Positions 10,513 through 22,784 are shown, counted from the first letter of the stretch. The stretch: DNA of 64,000 nt from Saturnia japonica (GCA_033032175.1 CM065309.1:21018001-21082000); one strand, 5' to 3'. The notes: generated by a model not told the origin, from the sequence alone. Translations and numbers: made by a program.

Positions 10513-12970
10513 TTAAAAAACATTATTCTTCCGTAGTTTTTATATCTAAACGCCTGCGCTTAATAAGTGTTTTTAAATTTAATTATATATTTTTTGTTAC
10601 AAGCATCAAAGGTTTGCAACTCTCGCGTAAAGCAATATTTCAACTGAACAATGGACAGGCCGGTGTAACTGTAGGCTCGTTCGAATATCACCTGCGGATA
10701 CAAGGTGACGGTCCGTACCGCGGTTCGGTTAAAACAATCAACCTGTATTAGGTACTTATACTTATATATCACTGAATTTCGAAATTCCGGTCAATTTCAT
10801 TCTTAATTATCTACCCATGTACTAAAAAGAGATGTAGTTATAGACCACTCATAAACAGACGGTGATTTATCGGAAATTAACGAACACATCTGAGCGTTAA
10901 AAAAATGTATGGTTTATGTCCTTTTCCAGTAAATAATCGACTTTTATACCGAATTTGATTATAATACATTCAGCCGTTGATAAGCCGTGATTGATAGATA
11001 AACATTCAAACAAACAGATAAGCAGTCTTAAATAAATACAACAATAGTTTGATATTGACTGATTATATCATATATTAATTCTCAAAAGATTTTTTTCCTG
11101 GCAACGCAATATCTACCTTAATTTTTCATCAAAATGAATTATTCAAACAACGTTTTAAAGCTTAGGTGCCACACCATTATTGACGAGCTTTAGACAAATA
11201 GTATAAAATTAATATTTCGTTAAAAATAAGTTATTTTTAAATCAAAAATTCCATCTGTTACGCCATTTATGAACAATTCATTAAATTAACATGAGAGCTC
11301 TTAGATAATTAATATTCTATAATATAGTAAATATTCGCAATGGTCAGCTGGTATCTAGTACATAATATTATAATCATAAGATTTATCATTTATTAAATGA
11401 TAAATGTTGTAATAACATAATATGATCATATATTTTTCACCTAGCATTTGTTTCATAATTCATATCTACTAATGAGTAGCATGTGTCTTATATTGGTGTT
11501 TTTCAATTGTTTTTATAAATTAAAATAGTGATTGTAACCTTAGTCTATAAAAAAACTTAAAAATCTTAATTAGCCTGTCCGTCGCGAATAATCCGTAAAA
11601 GTATTTAACGAAACTACATTGAATGATCATTATAGTGATGAGAATATTATATCACAAGTGAAATAAGCCCCCGGGGGCTCGTTCATCAACTCGGTTGTTA
11701 AAACTTTAACAATATCACTCTTGAATATAACTATTTCTCTAAATGTGGTTTTCAGTTGTTAATTCTCTTAGACTTTATTACTGCCTTGAACTATGGGATA
11801 CACGAATATTCTAGAATAGTTATTTGAATCAAATCTTAATAGAGATAACGTGGCTGTGTTAACTGCGTTTCAGGGCCCATTTATTAGGTATATCCAATCA
11901 GTTGCGATAAAATATTTGTGAATAACACACGTAACGATCTAGTTTACTCAAATCAAGTAATTGTAAAAGTCTGGCACTAAATAAATAATAAAATCAAAAT
12001 TTATAAGAATAACTTGAAATTGGCTGAGGAGTTCGTTTATTCGAACACTGGTATTATCTTATCGAAAACAAACGAATCAGTGAGCACGCGAGTTACTGCT
12101 CGATTCGGAAGCGGACAAACTTTTACTCAGCAACGTTCGAAAATTCGAAAGCGGAAGACTGTAGATAAGGCCTCGTTGTCCAGTGTTATTTGGAAAATTC
12201 AAATTTATATTGATTGTCAGTAATCTTTTTTTTTAAATTCTCTATGGCAACGCGTGATTTGCTTTTCTGCCAGTCTCAATAATGCATGGGAATTTGCCAA
12301 AGTAGTTAAATTTGAATTTATTCATAACTACTCCAGATCGGGTTTTTGTTGGGATCTCAAACTGTTTTGTAGTGGTTTTTGTTTTTTATTCATAAATTTG
12401 TGTCGTTTGACCCCGTGTTACAAGTATCATCAAAATCATTACTATTCAAATTTTAAACAAAAGCCTGTACATAAAAAGCTTTTCATTAATATTTTTTTGA
12501 ATTATATCGACACATAATGATAGTGAACGCGAGGAACGGATATAATATTCATATGAGTGTCACATGTCATCCATCCCCTTAATAAATTCACCTGCTAATG
12601 GCTTATGTAGAGACGCTCGCATCCCGTACGATATTTAATCGGTCCCGAGCGAGTGTGATTCGACGCGTTAAAACCTGATATCACAGTTAATGTCACTTTT
12701 TGAACGTTCCTGCGAATCTAATGACTTGGAACGTGTTTTTTTTTTAAAGTTTTATAGACGTTTTTCACGTTACAACCCTTTTCGATGTTGAAATCGTGCC
12801 TAGTGATTTCGTACGTAGGTTCAACTTGTACGAAGATAAGTACTTACTAAACTTTGTTACATTATATACACCTATGCAAAGGTGCTATGTATTATGTAAA
12901 GACTGGTAGAGAATGCTTTTCAGCATTAAATTTTCCAATTATATACACTTGTGTGCAATACAGAATTAAA
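10513..12970. other. long AT-rich stretch, no gene recognised
   Basis: Several short ORFs (10560-10772 minus, 12014-12223 plus, 12254-12517 plus, 12854-13036 plus) show no known domains, no consistent codon bias and no linked splice signals that I can defend. No RNA gene or window-shared repeat was noticed. Confidence 0.4.
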
Positions 12971-13280
12971 TCTATACATACAAATAATAAAATTGAAGTG
13001 TCTGATTTTAATACCAAAATACCAAATTTTTACTAAATACGTATGAAAATTATTTAAGGTACATAATATAAGAAACAAACAAATATTTATTTTGCCTTTC
13101 TGTCTGAAACGGTTGGACCGATTTTGACGGGACTTTCACTGGCAGATAGCTGAAGTTTTAAGAAGTAAAATAGAAAAAGAATTAGGGTTCCTAGTATATA
13201 AAATAAACTAAAGTAGCAAGGTCCAGTAAGGATCGCCGCATACAAAGTCCCACACGGACGAAGTCCCAGACACAGTTAGT
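12971..13280 (+). mobile_element. Helitron-like non-autonomous element A, internally deleted copy
   Basis: Starts TCTATACATACAAATAATAA and then AATTGAAGTGTCTG, continues through CGGTTGGACCGATTTTGACG and ends GGACGAAGTCCCAGACACAG followed by TTAGT. Compared with the full copies at 32.0 and 58.75 kb it lacks the central GGTCATGGTGAATCAATTCG block. Confidence 0.7.
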
Positions 13281-13734
13281 AAATAAATAAATAAATATTA
13301 AAACCTTTTAAACACACCTTGCCTTTTTCTACTACTTCACTGTTTTTGTTTTTGTATTATTCTAGCGAGATCACGTGTCTCTCTCATTTTATAGTTATTT
13401 CTTTTTCTCACTCTGACCAAGTAACTATTTTCCATTCTTATTGTATCAGAAAGGGGTTTTGTACACTCGTATTATATGCGGATTCTAAATAATCATGTTG
13501 TTTTATATCTTATAATTTGAATTGCCTGAAAATCAAAACATTAAAAAGATCATTTACTAGATGTTTACTAGTTTTATGCCCGTTGTATTCCAAATTAAAC
13601 GGCACATGCGACCCTGGTAACGCCATCTGTATGTTTATAATGTTATCTATACTTTTCCATTTATCTATACTTCACACGCTATATTTTTAATCTATTTAGT
13701 ATATACTACCCCTTCCCTTTTTTCTGAACGGAAC

Positions 13735-13930
13735 GGACAACCGCCAAAACCACTCTCTGTTGAAAACTGACCGCTACGCATCGCACGCTAATCTTTTCAT
13801 CTATAAAAAAGTGTATCAGTTATAAAACATTACCAGGACTTAAAGTGTTTTTAAAGAACTACTCAAAGTGAAATTGTGGTGGAATAAGCATCGCGAACCA
13901 GCAACTTAAACAGCGCTAGTTCCTGGTAAG
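13735..13930 (+). promoter_or_regulatory. possible promoter and untranslated first exon (weak)
   Basis: A less AT-rich, apparently single-copy patch. CTATAAAAAAG (13801) and TTATAAAACATT (13820) are TATA-like, and TATCAGTTA (13815) resembles an arthropod TCAGT initiator. About 105 bp downstream CCTG/GTAAGTTCC (13922) is a strong splice-donor match. TATA-to-initiator spacing for the first TATA is short, and no coding exon was recognised downstream, so this is only a candidate. Confidence 0.2.
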
Positions 13931-14129
13931 TTCCGTTCTCTTTCCTATCAAAATATTTCCACCAGACCCTATTATAAACTGTTCAACAACTCGTGAAAGT
14001 TTCATCGCAAACAGATGAATAGTTTAAACATACATAGGTTTAAAACAAGCAAACTTAATAAAGAAACATTCATATATTATGTAATTTTAAATGATGTCGT
14101 TAGAGTATCAGTTAATATTTATCCACTCA

Positions 14130-14875
14130 TCTATACAATTTAAAAAAATTAAGTGTATTCCTCTGTGTTAGACAGAGGTGTACTAATGTACCTACACCCA
14201 CAGATCGCCGAGTATGTTTTTAGGTCCCATGTAATAGGGGGCGAGCCTATTGCCATTAATCGGGCACGAAACCAAACTCCGAGCTGGTACTGAGAATTTC
14301 ATAGGAAAAACCCAATAACACTTTGCTCGACCTGGGATTCGAACCCAGGACCTCGCTCATAGCAATCGCGCTAAGACCACTAGGCTAACGAGGCAGTTAC
14401 AGGCAAAATAAGAGCTTTTTACTAAATGCACATGAAATTAAATACGACACCTATAACAAAACATCCGTTTTTAAATTTTTTGTCTGTATGTATGTCTGTA
14501 TGTTTGTCTGTATGTTTGTCCCGGGTAATTTCCGAAAGGGTTGGATTGATTTTGACGCGACGTTCATTGTTAGATAGCTTAATTTATAGGGAGTAACTTA
14601 GGCTACTTATATTTTAGAAAAAGAATTGTGGTTCCGCACAAATAAAAAAAACTGGTCATGGTGAATCAATTCGGGCGCTTAAATGGCTTACGCTGAGTAA
14701 ACCTTACAAGATATAGCAAATTAAGGTATCAAACAATCGTAGACATTAAAAAGACCTACAAAAAGTCTGGGAACGTATACGTCTATCTTATAAGGAAAAC
14801 CCACAATAAGCATTTTTGTCTTTAAAATAGCCGAGAGCGACAGAGCAACATTTTCGTGATTTGTGTTCTACAGTA
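14130..14875 (+). mobile_element. Helitron-like element A, interrupted by a SINE
   Basis: The 5' end TCTATACAATTTAAAAAAAT, then AAGTGTAT, breaks at about 14155. The element resumes at about 14402 with AAAATAAGAGCTTTTTACTA and runs through GGTCATGGTGAATCAATTCG to AATAGCCGAGAGCGACAGAG. The normal CTAGT 3' end is lost. A TGTATGTATGTC-type microsatellite (14481-14520) has expanded inside it. Confidence 0.7.
14158..14398 (-). mobile_element. tRNA-derived SINE, family 1, full head and body
   Basis: On the minus strand a 72-nt tRNA-like head (14323-14394) begins GCCTCGTTAGCCTAGTGG (A box within it) and carries the B box GGTTCGAATCC, followed by a body AAAGTGTTATTGGG through ATTCTCAGTACCAGCTCGG and CACCTCTGTCTAACA. 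The body is shared with the copy at 17.68 kb, proving it is a dispersed retroposon and not a lone tRNA gene. The acceptor arms do not pair properly. Transcription would be by Pol III from the internal boxes, with movement by a partner LINE. Confidence 0.85.
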
Positions 14876-15328
14876 AATTTTAATATAACTTAATACCTAA
14901 GTAGACAAAAATAATGCCACTGATAACAAGCTTTGTTGGTAATACTGAAAAAAAGTAAACTCCATCAAATTTCCCGAACGAAAGCGAATTAGTACGAACG
15001 ATTACCGGCAAGCAAGGCGTTTGAACGAGCACCGTTAAATATTTATGAGTACCGCGAACCACATCAGTGCGGTTTGTTTAATAACGTTGTTTTAAAACGA
15101 CTCAACGACGGGGAGCGAAAACCCTTTAGGCTACAACCCGAACACGAGCTCAGGGCTGGCGCATAACACAAAATAACAACATTTTTTTAAAGTTATATTT
15201 CTTTTATCGCGTTTAGTTGCGGGTAAGATTGTGAGCTGTGCGCATCATGTGACGGTCAAGGAAGTGCGGTATAAAGTTAGCTATTCATACACCGTTAACT
15301 TATCTATTAACTACCAGATCAAGAGTAC
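14876..15328. other. no gene recognised
   Basis: Contains the start of an ORF (15231) whose recognisable part begins only at about 15340. The rest shows nothing supportable. Confidence 0.35.
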
Positions 15329-15339
15329 TCTAAACCGAC

Positions 15340-15480
15340 GAGCATGCATGAAAAGATTAGTTAATGTTGAAGAAACGAAAGAGGTATGTCAGGATCGTAG
15401 CAGGTGGAAGGACGTGGTCTCCGCCTACCCGGTTGGGAAATAGGTGTGATTTATGTATGTATGTATGTAACTTATCTATA
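15340..15480 (+). pseudogene. probable LINE 3' end (RTE-like C-terminus plus microsatellite tail)
   Basis: The frame ending at 15443 reads MKRLVNVEETKEVCQDRSRW, then KDVVSAYPVGK and stop. The EVCxDRSRWKxVVSAYP style is that of the extreme C-terminus of lepidopteran RTE-type LINE proteins, and the stop is followed within 10 bases by a (TATG)n run, a typical 3' tail of such elements. Only about 35 codons are recognisable and the upstream part of the frame is not homologous to anything I know. The class is likely, the family uncertain. Confidence 0.45.
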
Positions 15481-15599
15481 TAAATAAATAAACTTGCAAT
15501 TTATACAAGTATTCGCAATTCGATCATAAAAACAAACTCTTCTAACTGACCTATAAAATCAAACGATATTCAGCACAATATCATGACAGCGCAATCTCT

Positions 15600-15912
15600 T
15601 ATCAATTTTTATTATACTTGTATTTTAGAAAACTAATTAGGATGCCGCGCAAATAAAACAAAACTGACCACGGTGAATCAATTCGGGCGCTTAAATGGCT
15701 TATGCTGAGTAAACCATAAGAGATATAGCAAAATTAATGCACGATACGATTACGATTACACGATTACGAATAATTGTAGATATGAAAAAGTCTTAGAAAA
15801 AGTCAGTGAGAGTATAAGTCTATCTTCTAAGGATCACCTACCTTTATCTTTAAAAAGTCCGGGAGCGGACTATTCGCACGTATGCTCGAGTGCAGCCGCG
15901 GGTACATCTAGT
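15600..15912 (+). mobile_element. Helitron-like element A, 5'-truncated copy
   Basis: Begins in the middle at TTTTAGAAAACTAATTAGGA and ends at GCAGCCGCGGGTACATCTAG/T, an intact Helitron-type 3' end. Confidence 0.7.
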
Positions 15913-16330
15913 TTAATATTAAATTTATTAATCAAAGGAACTATTAATAAGTGAAACTTGCATGGATAATATGTGAAAGAAGAGAAGGCTTCTTTAGACT
16001 ACAGAAAAGCAGAAATCTGGTGAGTCCCATTTCTTCCGTATCATTGTGTATAACTTGTATATGAAAGTGGCCTATTTAAATTAGCAGGCTAGTTTTTGAA
16101 AAAGAAGCAAACTAGCGCTTTCATTGCTAATGTTAAATAAAATGTATGAGCGAGCGACAACCCTACGAGGAACGGTGGGTGTTAAACAGTAGCGTATCCG
16201 CGAGCAAACCGCATTACGGTCTCATCTACAGATACAATCTTCACTAACTGATTTACAGGAGCGAGCGATATTGATACTTCCATCAGAGAAAGTAAAGGGA
16301 GCGCTTTACGACGTTTATCTAATCTATCTA

Positions 16331-16705
16331 TCTATACAATTAATAAAATTGATTTGTATTTGTAATGTCAAAATAACAGCTTTTTACTAAATGCATATAT
16401 ATGGCAATATATATATAACTACAACAAAAAACCCATTTTTAAAGTTTTTGTTTGTCTGTTGTTTGTTCCGGGTAATCTCCGAAGCGGTTGTACCGATTTT
16501 GACGGAACTTTCACTGGTAGATAGCTGAATTTATAGGAAGTAACTTAGGCTACTGTTATTTTAGAAAAAGAATTAGGGTTCTGTACAAATAAAAAAAAAC
16601 CATAAGAGATATAGCAAATTAATGAATTAAACAATTGTAGTCATTATAAAGTCATAAAAAAACTCAGCGAGAGTATACCTCTATCTTCTAAGGAACACCC
16701 AGGAA
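16331..16705 (+). mobile_element. Helitron-like element A, 3'-truncated copy
   Basis: Starts TCTATACAATTAATAAAATT, followed by AACAGCTTTTTACTAAATGC and CCGAAGCGGTTGTACCGATT. It ends near TCTTCTAAGGAACACCCAGG, without the CTAGT end and without the GGTCATGGTG block. Confidence 0.7.
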
Positions 16706-16706
16706 T

Positions 16707-17021
16707 ATGAATCAATTAAATCATATGGTTATAGAACGTATATACGGCATTTGTTCCTTGGATGGCAATGATTTTTTTTATTGTTTAAAAATATGGATTA
16801 ATATATCTTCCATTCTCTTATACCTCAAAAGGACCGTCGGCACAACAGTTGCAGGAGTTAAAACTGATCTGTTATTTGCATATTTCAATCTCTCGACGCC
16901 CGCGGCCGGTTACTATGTTGCGGCAGGTACTGGGCGGGCACTCGTTTCAGGAAATCGTCAAAATAAAAAGTATTTTATGAGTAATTTTGATTTTCTTTTC
17001 AAACTTTATTATGATCTTTAG
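16707..17021 (+). other. unrecognised 104-codon ORF
   Basis: An open frame beginning two bases after a Helitron fragment, with a slightly GC-richer core at 16895-16945 (GACGCCCGCGGCCGGTTAC). No domain, signal peptide or motif is recognised and both flanks are transposon debris, so a protein product is doubtful. Confidence 0.15.
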
Positions 17022-17354
17022 TAACTTATTATGAGTCATATAATTCTCATATTAATAACTCTTTTTTTTTTGTATACGTAAAAATTAAATATATCAACGG
17101 ATAAGTTTTTGATAATACAAGTTAAGTTCTAGAATATTTCTACAGAAGAGACATCCACCTATTTTTTTTTAATTTACTAAACTATCCAAAAATGATTACT
17201 ATAAGGGTTTTAAAAAAAATTAAGCATTCACAGATGGAGTAATTAATCACCTCTAAGTTCAATAAATGTTTAATTTAATTTTATAGTAGGTACTTATTAT
17301 GGTCCTATACCCCTTGATAGACAATTCGTCTCTTATAATTGTTATTTTTGAAAT

Positions 17355-17495
17355 TAAACTTCTTAGCTGGCGATTCGATAATAGGACGAGAATCGAGAGT
17401 GAAATTTCAAGGAAGCGTCACGTTTAGGCACATTCAGTTACATGAGAGAAAGGAAAGATATAACGTAGAAAAAGGGAAAAAGAGAGCAATGTATT
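17355..17495 (+). repeat. dispersed repeat, 'GTCACGTTTAGGCACATT' family, copy 1
   Basis: AAACTTCTTAGCTGGCGATT, GAGAGTGAAATTTCAAGGA, GTCACGTTTAGGCACATT and GATATAACGTAG match, in inverse orientation, the sequence at 50765-50890 next to the truncated LTR. The 67-codon ORF here is a by-product of the repeat. Confidence 0.75.
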
Positions 17496-17682
17496 ATATT
17501 TCACTTATATCATATGTAAAATGCCGCACGATATTTTTTTAGATTATTGTAAGAGAAACTTCTTTAGTATAGTTGTGATTCGAAACGCAATGAAACGAAA
17601 AAGTGACAAAGGCATACATCTATAGGATTTAGCTTGCGAAAGAATGAGATAGAATACAGTGTTTACTATTATCTAAATCCCC

Positions 17683-17880
17683 AATCTGGGTTCGATTCCC
17701 AGGCCGAACAAAGTGTTATTGGGTTTTTTCTATGAAATTCTCAGTAGCAGCTCGGAGTTTAGCTTTGTGTCCGATTAATGGCAATACGCTCGCATGAGAC
17801 CTAAACCGCTTACCCGGCGAACTGTATGTGTACATTAGTACACCTCTGCCTAACGCTTCAAGGAATACAAGCGTGATGGT
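17683..17880 (+). mobile_element. tRNA-derived SINE, family 1, 5'-truncated copy
   Basis: Retains only the B-box end of the tRNA head (GGGTTCGATTCCCAGGCCGA) and then the shared body, from AACAAAGTGTTATTGGG through TCTCAGTAGCAGCTCGGAG to the CACCTCTGCCTAAC block, as in the 14.2-kb copy. Confidence 0.8.
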
Positions 17881-18111
17881 ATATGTAACCAATACAATGT
17901 ATCCACCCAGAGGGCGCAGTTGAGCGAGGGGTACGCTTCATTACATTCAAACAGGACGAGATACCAATTAAATTGGCTTACACACACTCTAAAGGGTTTT
18001 AACTGTAATAAAAATTACCATGACAATGGTTTTAATGATCGATCTGTTAATTAATGGCTTCCAATTGAAACCGATTCTGTTTTATTTTTTCTATCTCAGT
18101 ATACTATTAGT

Positions 18112-18302
18112 CAGGTGGAGCCTCAGACGGCTTTTGCAGCTTTACAGTGGCTTGAGAGCGAACGCTTAAGGTACTGAGCCACGTAATCCTGGCAATAGGT
18201 TCAAGGGTGCCAAAGTGGCTGAACCACGGCTCGGGTTGTAGCCGTAGTTGCAATTAAGTCACGAACTGGCTAATTCCCTATCCGTACAAATTCGAGCTAA
18301 AC
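18112..18302 (+). repeat. dispersed repeat, 'GACGGCTTTTACAGC' family, copy 3
   Basis: AGCCTCAGACGGCTTTTGCA, GAGCGAACGCTTAAGG, GTGCCAAAGTGGCTGAACC and CACGAACTGGCTAATTCCCT follow the order of the 9.16-kb copy. Confidence 0.75.
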
Positions 18303-19185
18303 TAACGCCTACTTAAATACATGTCCCTTTCTCCTGTGAGGAAGGAAGGAACATGTGTATATATATGTATTTAGTGATCTGTTAGGTTCTGTTTTGTGGT
18401 GTCTATAGAAAGGTATTTTTTTATTGTCATAGGTTTTAGCGGCGTTGACATTACAAACCGACACTATAATTTTATTAGATGTGATACATTGAATGCGGCG
18501 GGTCATACCGACTGTTAGCGTGGCTATACGGTGTGGTGACGCGTCGCCATGCGCATTCAAACAAACAATAAAAAAAAAAATCTTTAAAAAAATATCTGTT
18601 TCAGTGTTTATTTTATTTTTTATTATACCATATATATTTCCATTCATAAACTATCTTTTCATGCATATTATCTGTACAAAATAATTTTAGTTCAGTCACT
18701 CACTCATTGTTTTAATTTTAAAATCATATTTTATCATTGCGAAACATAATTTCAAACATGCCAATATCCGTGAAAGTTAAAAGCTTCCTCTACAAACTGA
18801 CTACAAAAATACACACCGCTCACACCATCATGTAACTGAACTGAACGTCTTTTCCGTTTCACTGGCCGACGGTGAATCATTTTGCGTAATGAAATGCGTT
18901 CACAGTTCTCATTCTGTACGCACTTGTCTAACAAAACGCTGCGTTTTATTATTTATTATTATTTCTTATTTATTATTTTATTATTAATTTCTTAAAATTA
19001 TACTTTTCAAATACTTACAGTATAATATATATTGGGAAAGAATCGTTTCATATCATGAAACGTGAATCTGAATTTGTTAAAAATTGATATACAATACAAT
19101 AATTTCATCAAGGAAAGGTCCTCATTTATTTCGAGAAAAACTAACTTTATTAAAACAAAAAAAAACTGTATTACATATATATGCT
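18303..19185. other. no gene recognised
   Basis: Overlapping short ORFs on both strands (18309-18647 minus, 18493-18684 plus, 18752-18934 minus) have no known domains. An inverted pair GAATGCGGCG / CGCCATGCGCATTC brackets 18492-18559, suggesting a small MITE-like insertion. Confidence 0.35.
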
Positions 19186-19189
19186 TAAC

Positions 19190-19720
19190 CTTGATTTTAT
19201 ATGATGGTAAATTAAGATGAGGCCAACGATAGTTCGTGCTTACCTATCAGATGCCTATTCACTCTTCACTTGAAGACTCCTAAGTTTTAATTGGGCAGAT
19301 AAACAGAAGCTGGGAATGAATTCCACTCTTTAGTCCTTCGCATAATAAACGAGGTAGCAAATCGCTTCGTGTGAGCCGGGGGAGTGTCCACCACATAAGG
19401 GTAGATGCAAGACCTACCCTGTGATGGAACGAGTCAGTCGGAATTGGTTCGTGCAATTTTTTGCACACTCTCCAAATTGTAATGTATAAAATACTGAAAA
19501 GTAAGCTACCATACTTCGATGTTCTAACCATGAGTATTCTTGCCTTCATCAGCGCTTCATCGCCAAAAAGCCGACAAGCTTGGCACTCAATGTAGTCAAG
19601 TGCAGCGAATTAATATTTGGCTAGTTAATCTCAAAGGTGACAGCAGTGTTCCTTATACAGTCGTACTTGTGCTTGATACGAACTAGGTATGGTCCGGTGA
19701 GATATACCACCTAACTTTGA
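19190..19720 (-). pseudogene. jockey-like LINE, degraded 3' end
   Basis: On the minus strand the reading crosses between frames, with recognisable blocks of the C-terminal region of jockey-type pol: a tyrosine/leucine-rich segment, then LMWWTLPRLTRSD (a broken RTxxF block), LCEGLKSGIHSQL (from an RTxxEWNSLP-like block) and a 3' UTR ending AGGTAAGCACGAACTATCGT. The same 3' UTR block occurs at 39.87 kb. Stops and frameshifts show it is dead. The ORF 19280-19549 covers part of it. Confidence 0.65.
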
Positions 19721-20820
19721 AAATTCTTGATAATTTTTGTCGCTATTAAATTAATCGAGGGATTGCTGGTGGAACTGTAAAAGAAACAACTATCAAACTT
19801 TTCAAGTAAAAATAGCAATATAAATACAAACAAATTAAATACAGAGTATTAATGGTAAATCTTGGTACAAAGACCAACTATTGATGTCTATTTGGTACAA
19901 TTGTTAAGCTCTTATAGTAATATTCAGTAGTGGGTTAATTCAATAAGGCTAAATTACACAAGAAAGTGTATGGTTGCGCCTATTTAATTATATATTGGTT
20001 GGTGAACTCCTTACCCCTCATCCCGCTTATCTTGACGTTACTTGAAATTAGCATTGATTCGTGGTTACAACTTTCGCGCGTCCGCTGTCGTAGAAAGAAA
20101 ACAATACTTTCTCTTTTGTGTTTGTGTGATGGACTGTGTACAATATCCCGCTTGCAGCAAACTTGCAGAAAAGAAGTGAACATCTTCGCCAGCAAAATAA
20201 GGAACTGTGCACCTTAGCTTTTTTCACGAGCTGCTTCCTTTCTGAAATCCTATGCAGTTTGGTCGTCCATCTTTTCAACAACGAATATATCTAAATCTTG
20301 CATTAACCGTGTAAACAGTATTAAAAGATAAAATTTCTTATTTAAATAAATATGTAGTTGATTAGCGGTCATTAGACAAAACGCAGCATTTTTGCAATGT
20401 AGTGAGTATATTTACCATACACGACCATTAGTGGATGACACGCTGGTACCGTATCAATCATAGTCCAGCCAATTCATTACCACCACTCGAGCCAGATTGA
20501 TTCCGCTTTATTCACATTCATATTTTGGGAGTGAGCACTTTGCTTATATTCACTTTTACTTAGAATCCAATTCACAATTTGTTGCTACCAAGCTAAATAC
20601 ATAATAATTAGAATTATTTGTAAAATTGATAGAATTGCGTCTGTGTAAGGTTGTTTGAACTGATTTACATTAAGACTTATTTTATTTATTTATTCCAAAA
20701 ACGAAAAACCGAACAACGTCTAAGTCACTCAGTCTAGCAATAAATAAATAATACGAGTAGCTACAGTACTATCAATTACAAATAATATAACAAATAATTA
20801 GTGTAAATAAGATTTTTTAG
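19721..20820. other. no gene recognised
   Basis: Three mutually overlapping ORFs of 71-83 codons at 19966-20281 on both strands come from one slightly GC-richer patch. None shows a known domain. The rest is AT-rich. Confidence 0.35.
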
Positions 20821-20824
20821 GTTT

Positions 20825-20960
20825 ATCGGTGTGGCCACAATCTCATCCGATCTCAATTGTCTGTTTGGCCTAAGATGGTAGCACGCTAAGCCTAGTGGAA
20901 GACTGCCTCTCAAGTTTTCTTTCGATCGACGCGTAGTCCATATACGCTGTCAACTGAGCT
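20825..20960 (-). mobile_element. SINE family 2, partial copy
   Basis: Inverted match to the 3' half of the family at 27.56 and 57.83 kb: GTGGCCACAATCTCAT, GGTAGCACGCTAAGCCTAGT and GGAAGACTGCCTCTCAAG. Confidence 0.6.
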
Positions 20961-21812
20961 ATCATTGCTTCAAACCAAAACAATACATAAAACAGTTCAG
21001 AATATCAAAACTATATATATACAGAGCTAAAATTACAATAGAATACAAATTAACAAAAACAAGTTCATAAAAGACTTTTTCGTATGAATATTTTAAATGC
21101 ACTAATTGATTATGCAAATGTGTGTATTAATTTTATTAAAAAAACATTCATCATGCATTTGAAATAAAAAAGGTATTTGCTACATATCTTGTGTTGGTAA
21201 CAGAGATTTTATAAAGAAAATGTTTTCTAGCATTAAATCGAAGATATCTGAAACTAATTTCACTGACAAGAAACGGGGAGTCAATATAATTTCAAGCAAT
21301 ATATTCCTTATAACTCTACATTCAAATTATAATATCTCTTGGGCTTTCACAGAAAATATTCTAGTTTGAAACAAACATTGTTTGTATTGAAATTTCGCTT
21401 TTTCCCACTAAAATATGTTTATCAACCTAATAATATATGTGTCATTCATCATGCATGACATATATGCCAATATTTGACCAATGTTCGTATTGTTTTCACG
21501 AAACGGCTTGCCTCCGCGCATATGTGACGGCTCGTGGTGACGTCAACACGCAATCTACTAAGTGGATACATTGAGTTACGAATATAATATGTAGAGTGAA
21601 GACTAGCTACGTTTTTAATGTTGTATGGTTTTTTTTTATAAAAGAAAAGTTTCTTCGGATTCTTACTTGGACGCTACTCGTAGCGTGAAAACATTCGGAC
21701 ATCGGAATACGATCAGAATGAACTCGGACGCGGTTTTATTTTTACGAGCTCACTTGGATGATTTTATGAAAAACAAAATGGTGTCAACTATGTTAGTGAT
21801 AACATGCCAAAG
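20961..21812. other. no gene recognised
   Basis: AT-rich. 21490-21560 is a short GC-richer patch with a TGACGTCA-like CRE core (GTGACGTCAACAC, 21538-21550). The 83-codon ORF at 21625-21876 (+) runs into a dispersed repeat and is not supported. Confidence 0.3.
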
Positions 21813-21814
21813 TG

Positions 21815-21920
21815 CAAATGCAAGGGTGCCAAAGTGGCCGAACTTCGGCTTGGGCTGTTACCATACTTGCAATTAAGTCGGGAACTGGCTAATTCCCTAT
21901 CCGCAGAAATTCGAGGCGTC
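21815..21920 (+). repeat. dispersed repeat, 'GACGGCTTTTACAGC' family, 3' half only
   Basis: AGGGTGCCAAAGTGGCCGAA and GGGAACTGGCTAATTCCCTA match the downstream half of the 18.1-kb copy. Confidence 0.65.
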
Positions 21921-22436
21921 AACTAAGAAAAAGTGGAATAAACCTGGCGTTGAAAATTTTGCAAGGAGACAAATGCTACTTGGATGCTTATAAACTCGTA
22001 ACGTGTAAACCAAATTCCGAGTAGACTCCTATAAGATGTAGCTCGTATGAGTGCACTCGGTCCGAGTGCTTTTATGTAAAGAACATAAGTTCTGTTATCT
22101 CTTCATATTATTAATATTCTTATAAAAATTACACAATTTATGTATTGGTAGTGTAATCTTTGAATAATACTTAACCAACTGAATATAAGAAATACAAACA
22201 TGCAACTCAGTAAAAAATGTTCGTAGCTTATGTACCCACATCGCTCTGGCCGACAGCTTCACTACGTACCGCTGTTCAATGAAGTTACTATATGTGCCAA
22301 AATATTTTCAGCAGCTTTTAAAAGGTCACCCATAATATTTATTTCCGTGATTTTACTTTTAAAAACTAAATGATAAAGTATTGTTCGATAATGTTTAAAT
22401 ACATTTACACATATACTTCATCATTATTGTTTTCAG

Positions 22437-22552
22437 CCGAAAGACATCTACTGCTCGACAAAGGCCTTCCCCAAAGATCGCCATAATAACCGGTCCCGTT
22501 CTGCCAGCAATCAGCAGCTTTTCGCAATCTTTACCAGGTCGTCGGTCAAATA
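22437..22552 (-). pseudogene. RTE-like LINE C-terminal scrap
   Basis: Minus-strand translation gives DDLVKIAKSC, a stop, LLAERDRLLWRSLGKAFVEQ and a stop. This is a decayed version of the 'DDL.RVAG..W...AQDR..WR.L.EAFVQQW' end common to lepidopteran RTE-type LINEs. Two in-frame stops in about 35 codons show it is a relic. Confidence 0.65.
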
Positions 22553-22784
22553 TAAATATCCTGATATAAGTACAAATCTTGGTTACTTTGCACCATTAAA
22601 TAGACTTGTGAGACATTACAAAGTCGCTTCCAAGAGTAAAACAAATGAAATTGATATCTTCTTTGATACCGGTTTAAAAATTATGAAAGCATATTCTTGT
22701 TCGTGAGACGAGAACAAAATTATTGTGTACTTTCAACTTTATTTGTATTTGCTTGTGATTGTTTTAATTTATATAGCTTCTTCT

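Noticed and set aside
14323..14394. Functional tRNA gene on the minus strand
   Set aside because: The A and B boxes are good but the acceptor stem does not pair, and the attached body is shared with 17.7 kb. It is a SINE head.
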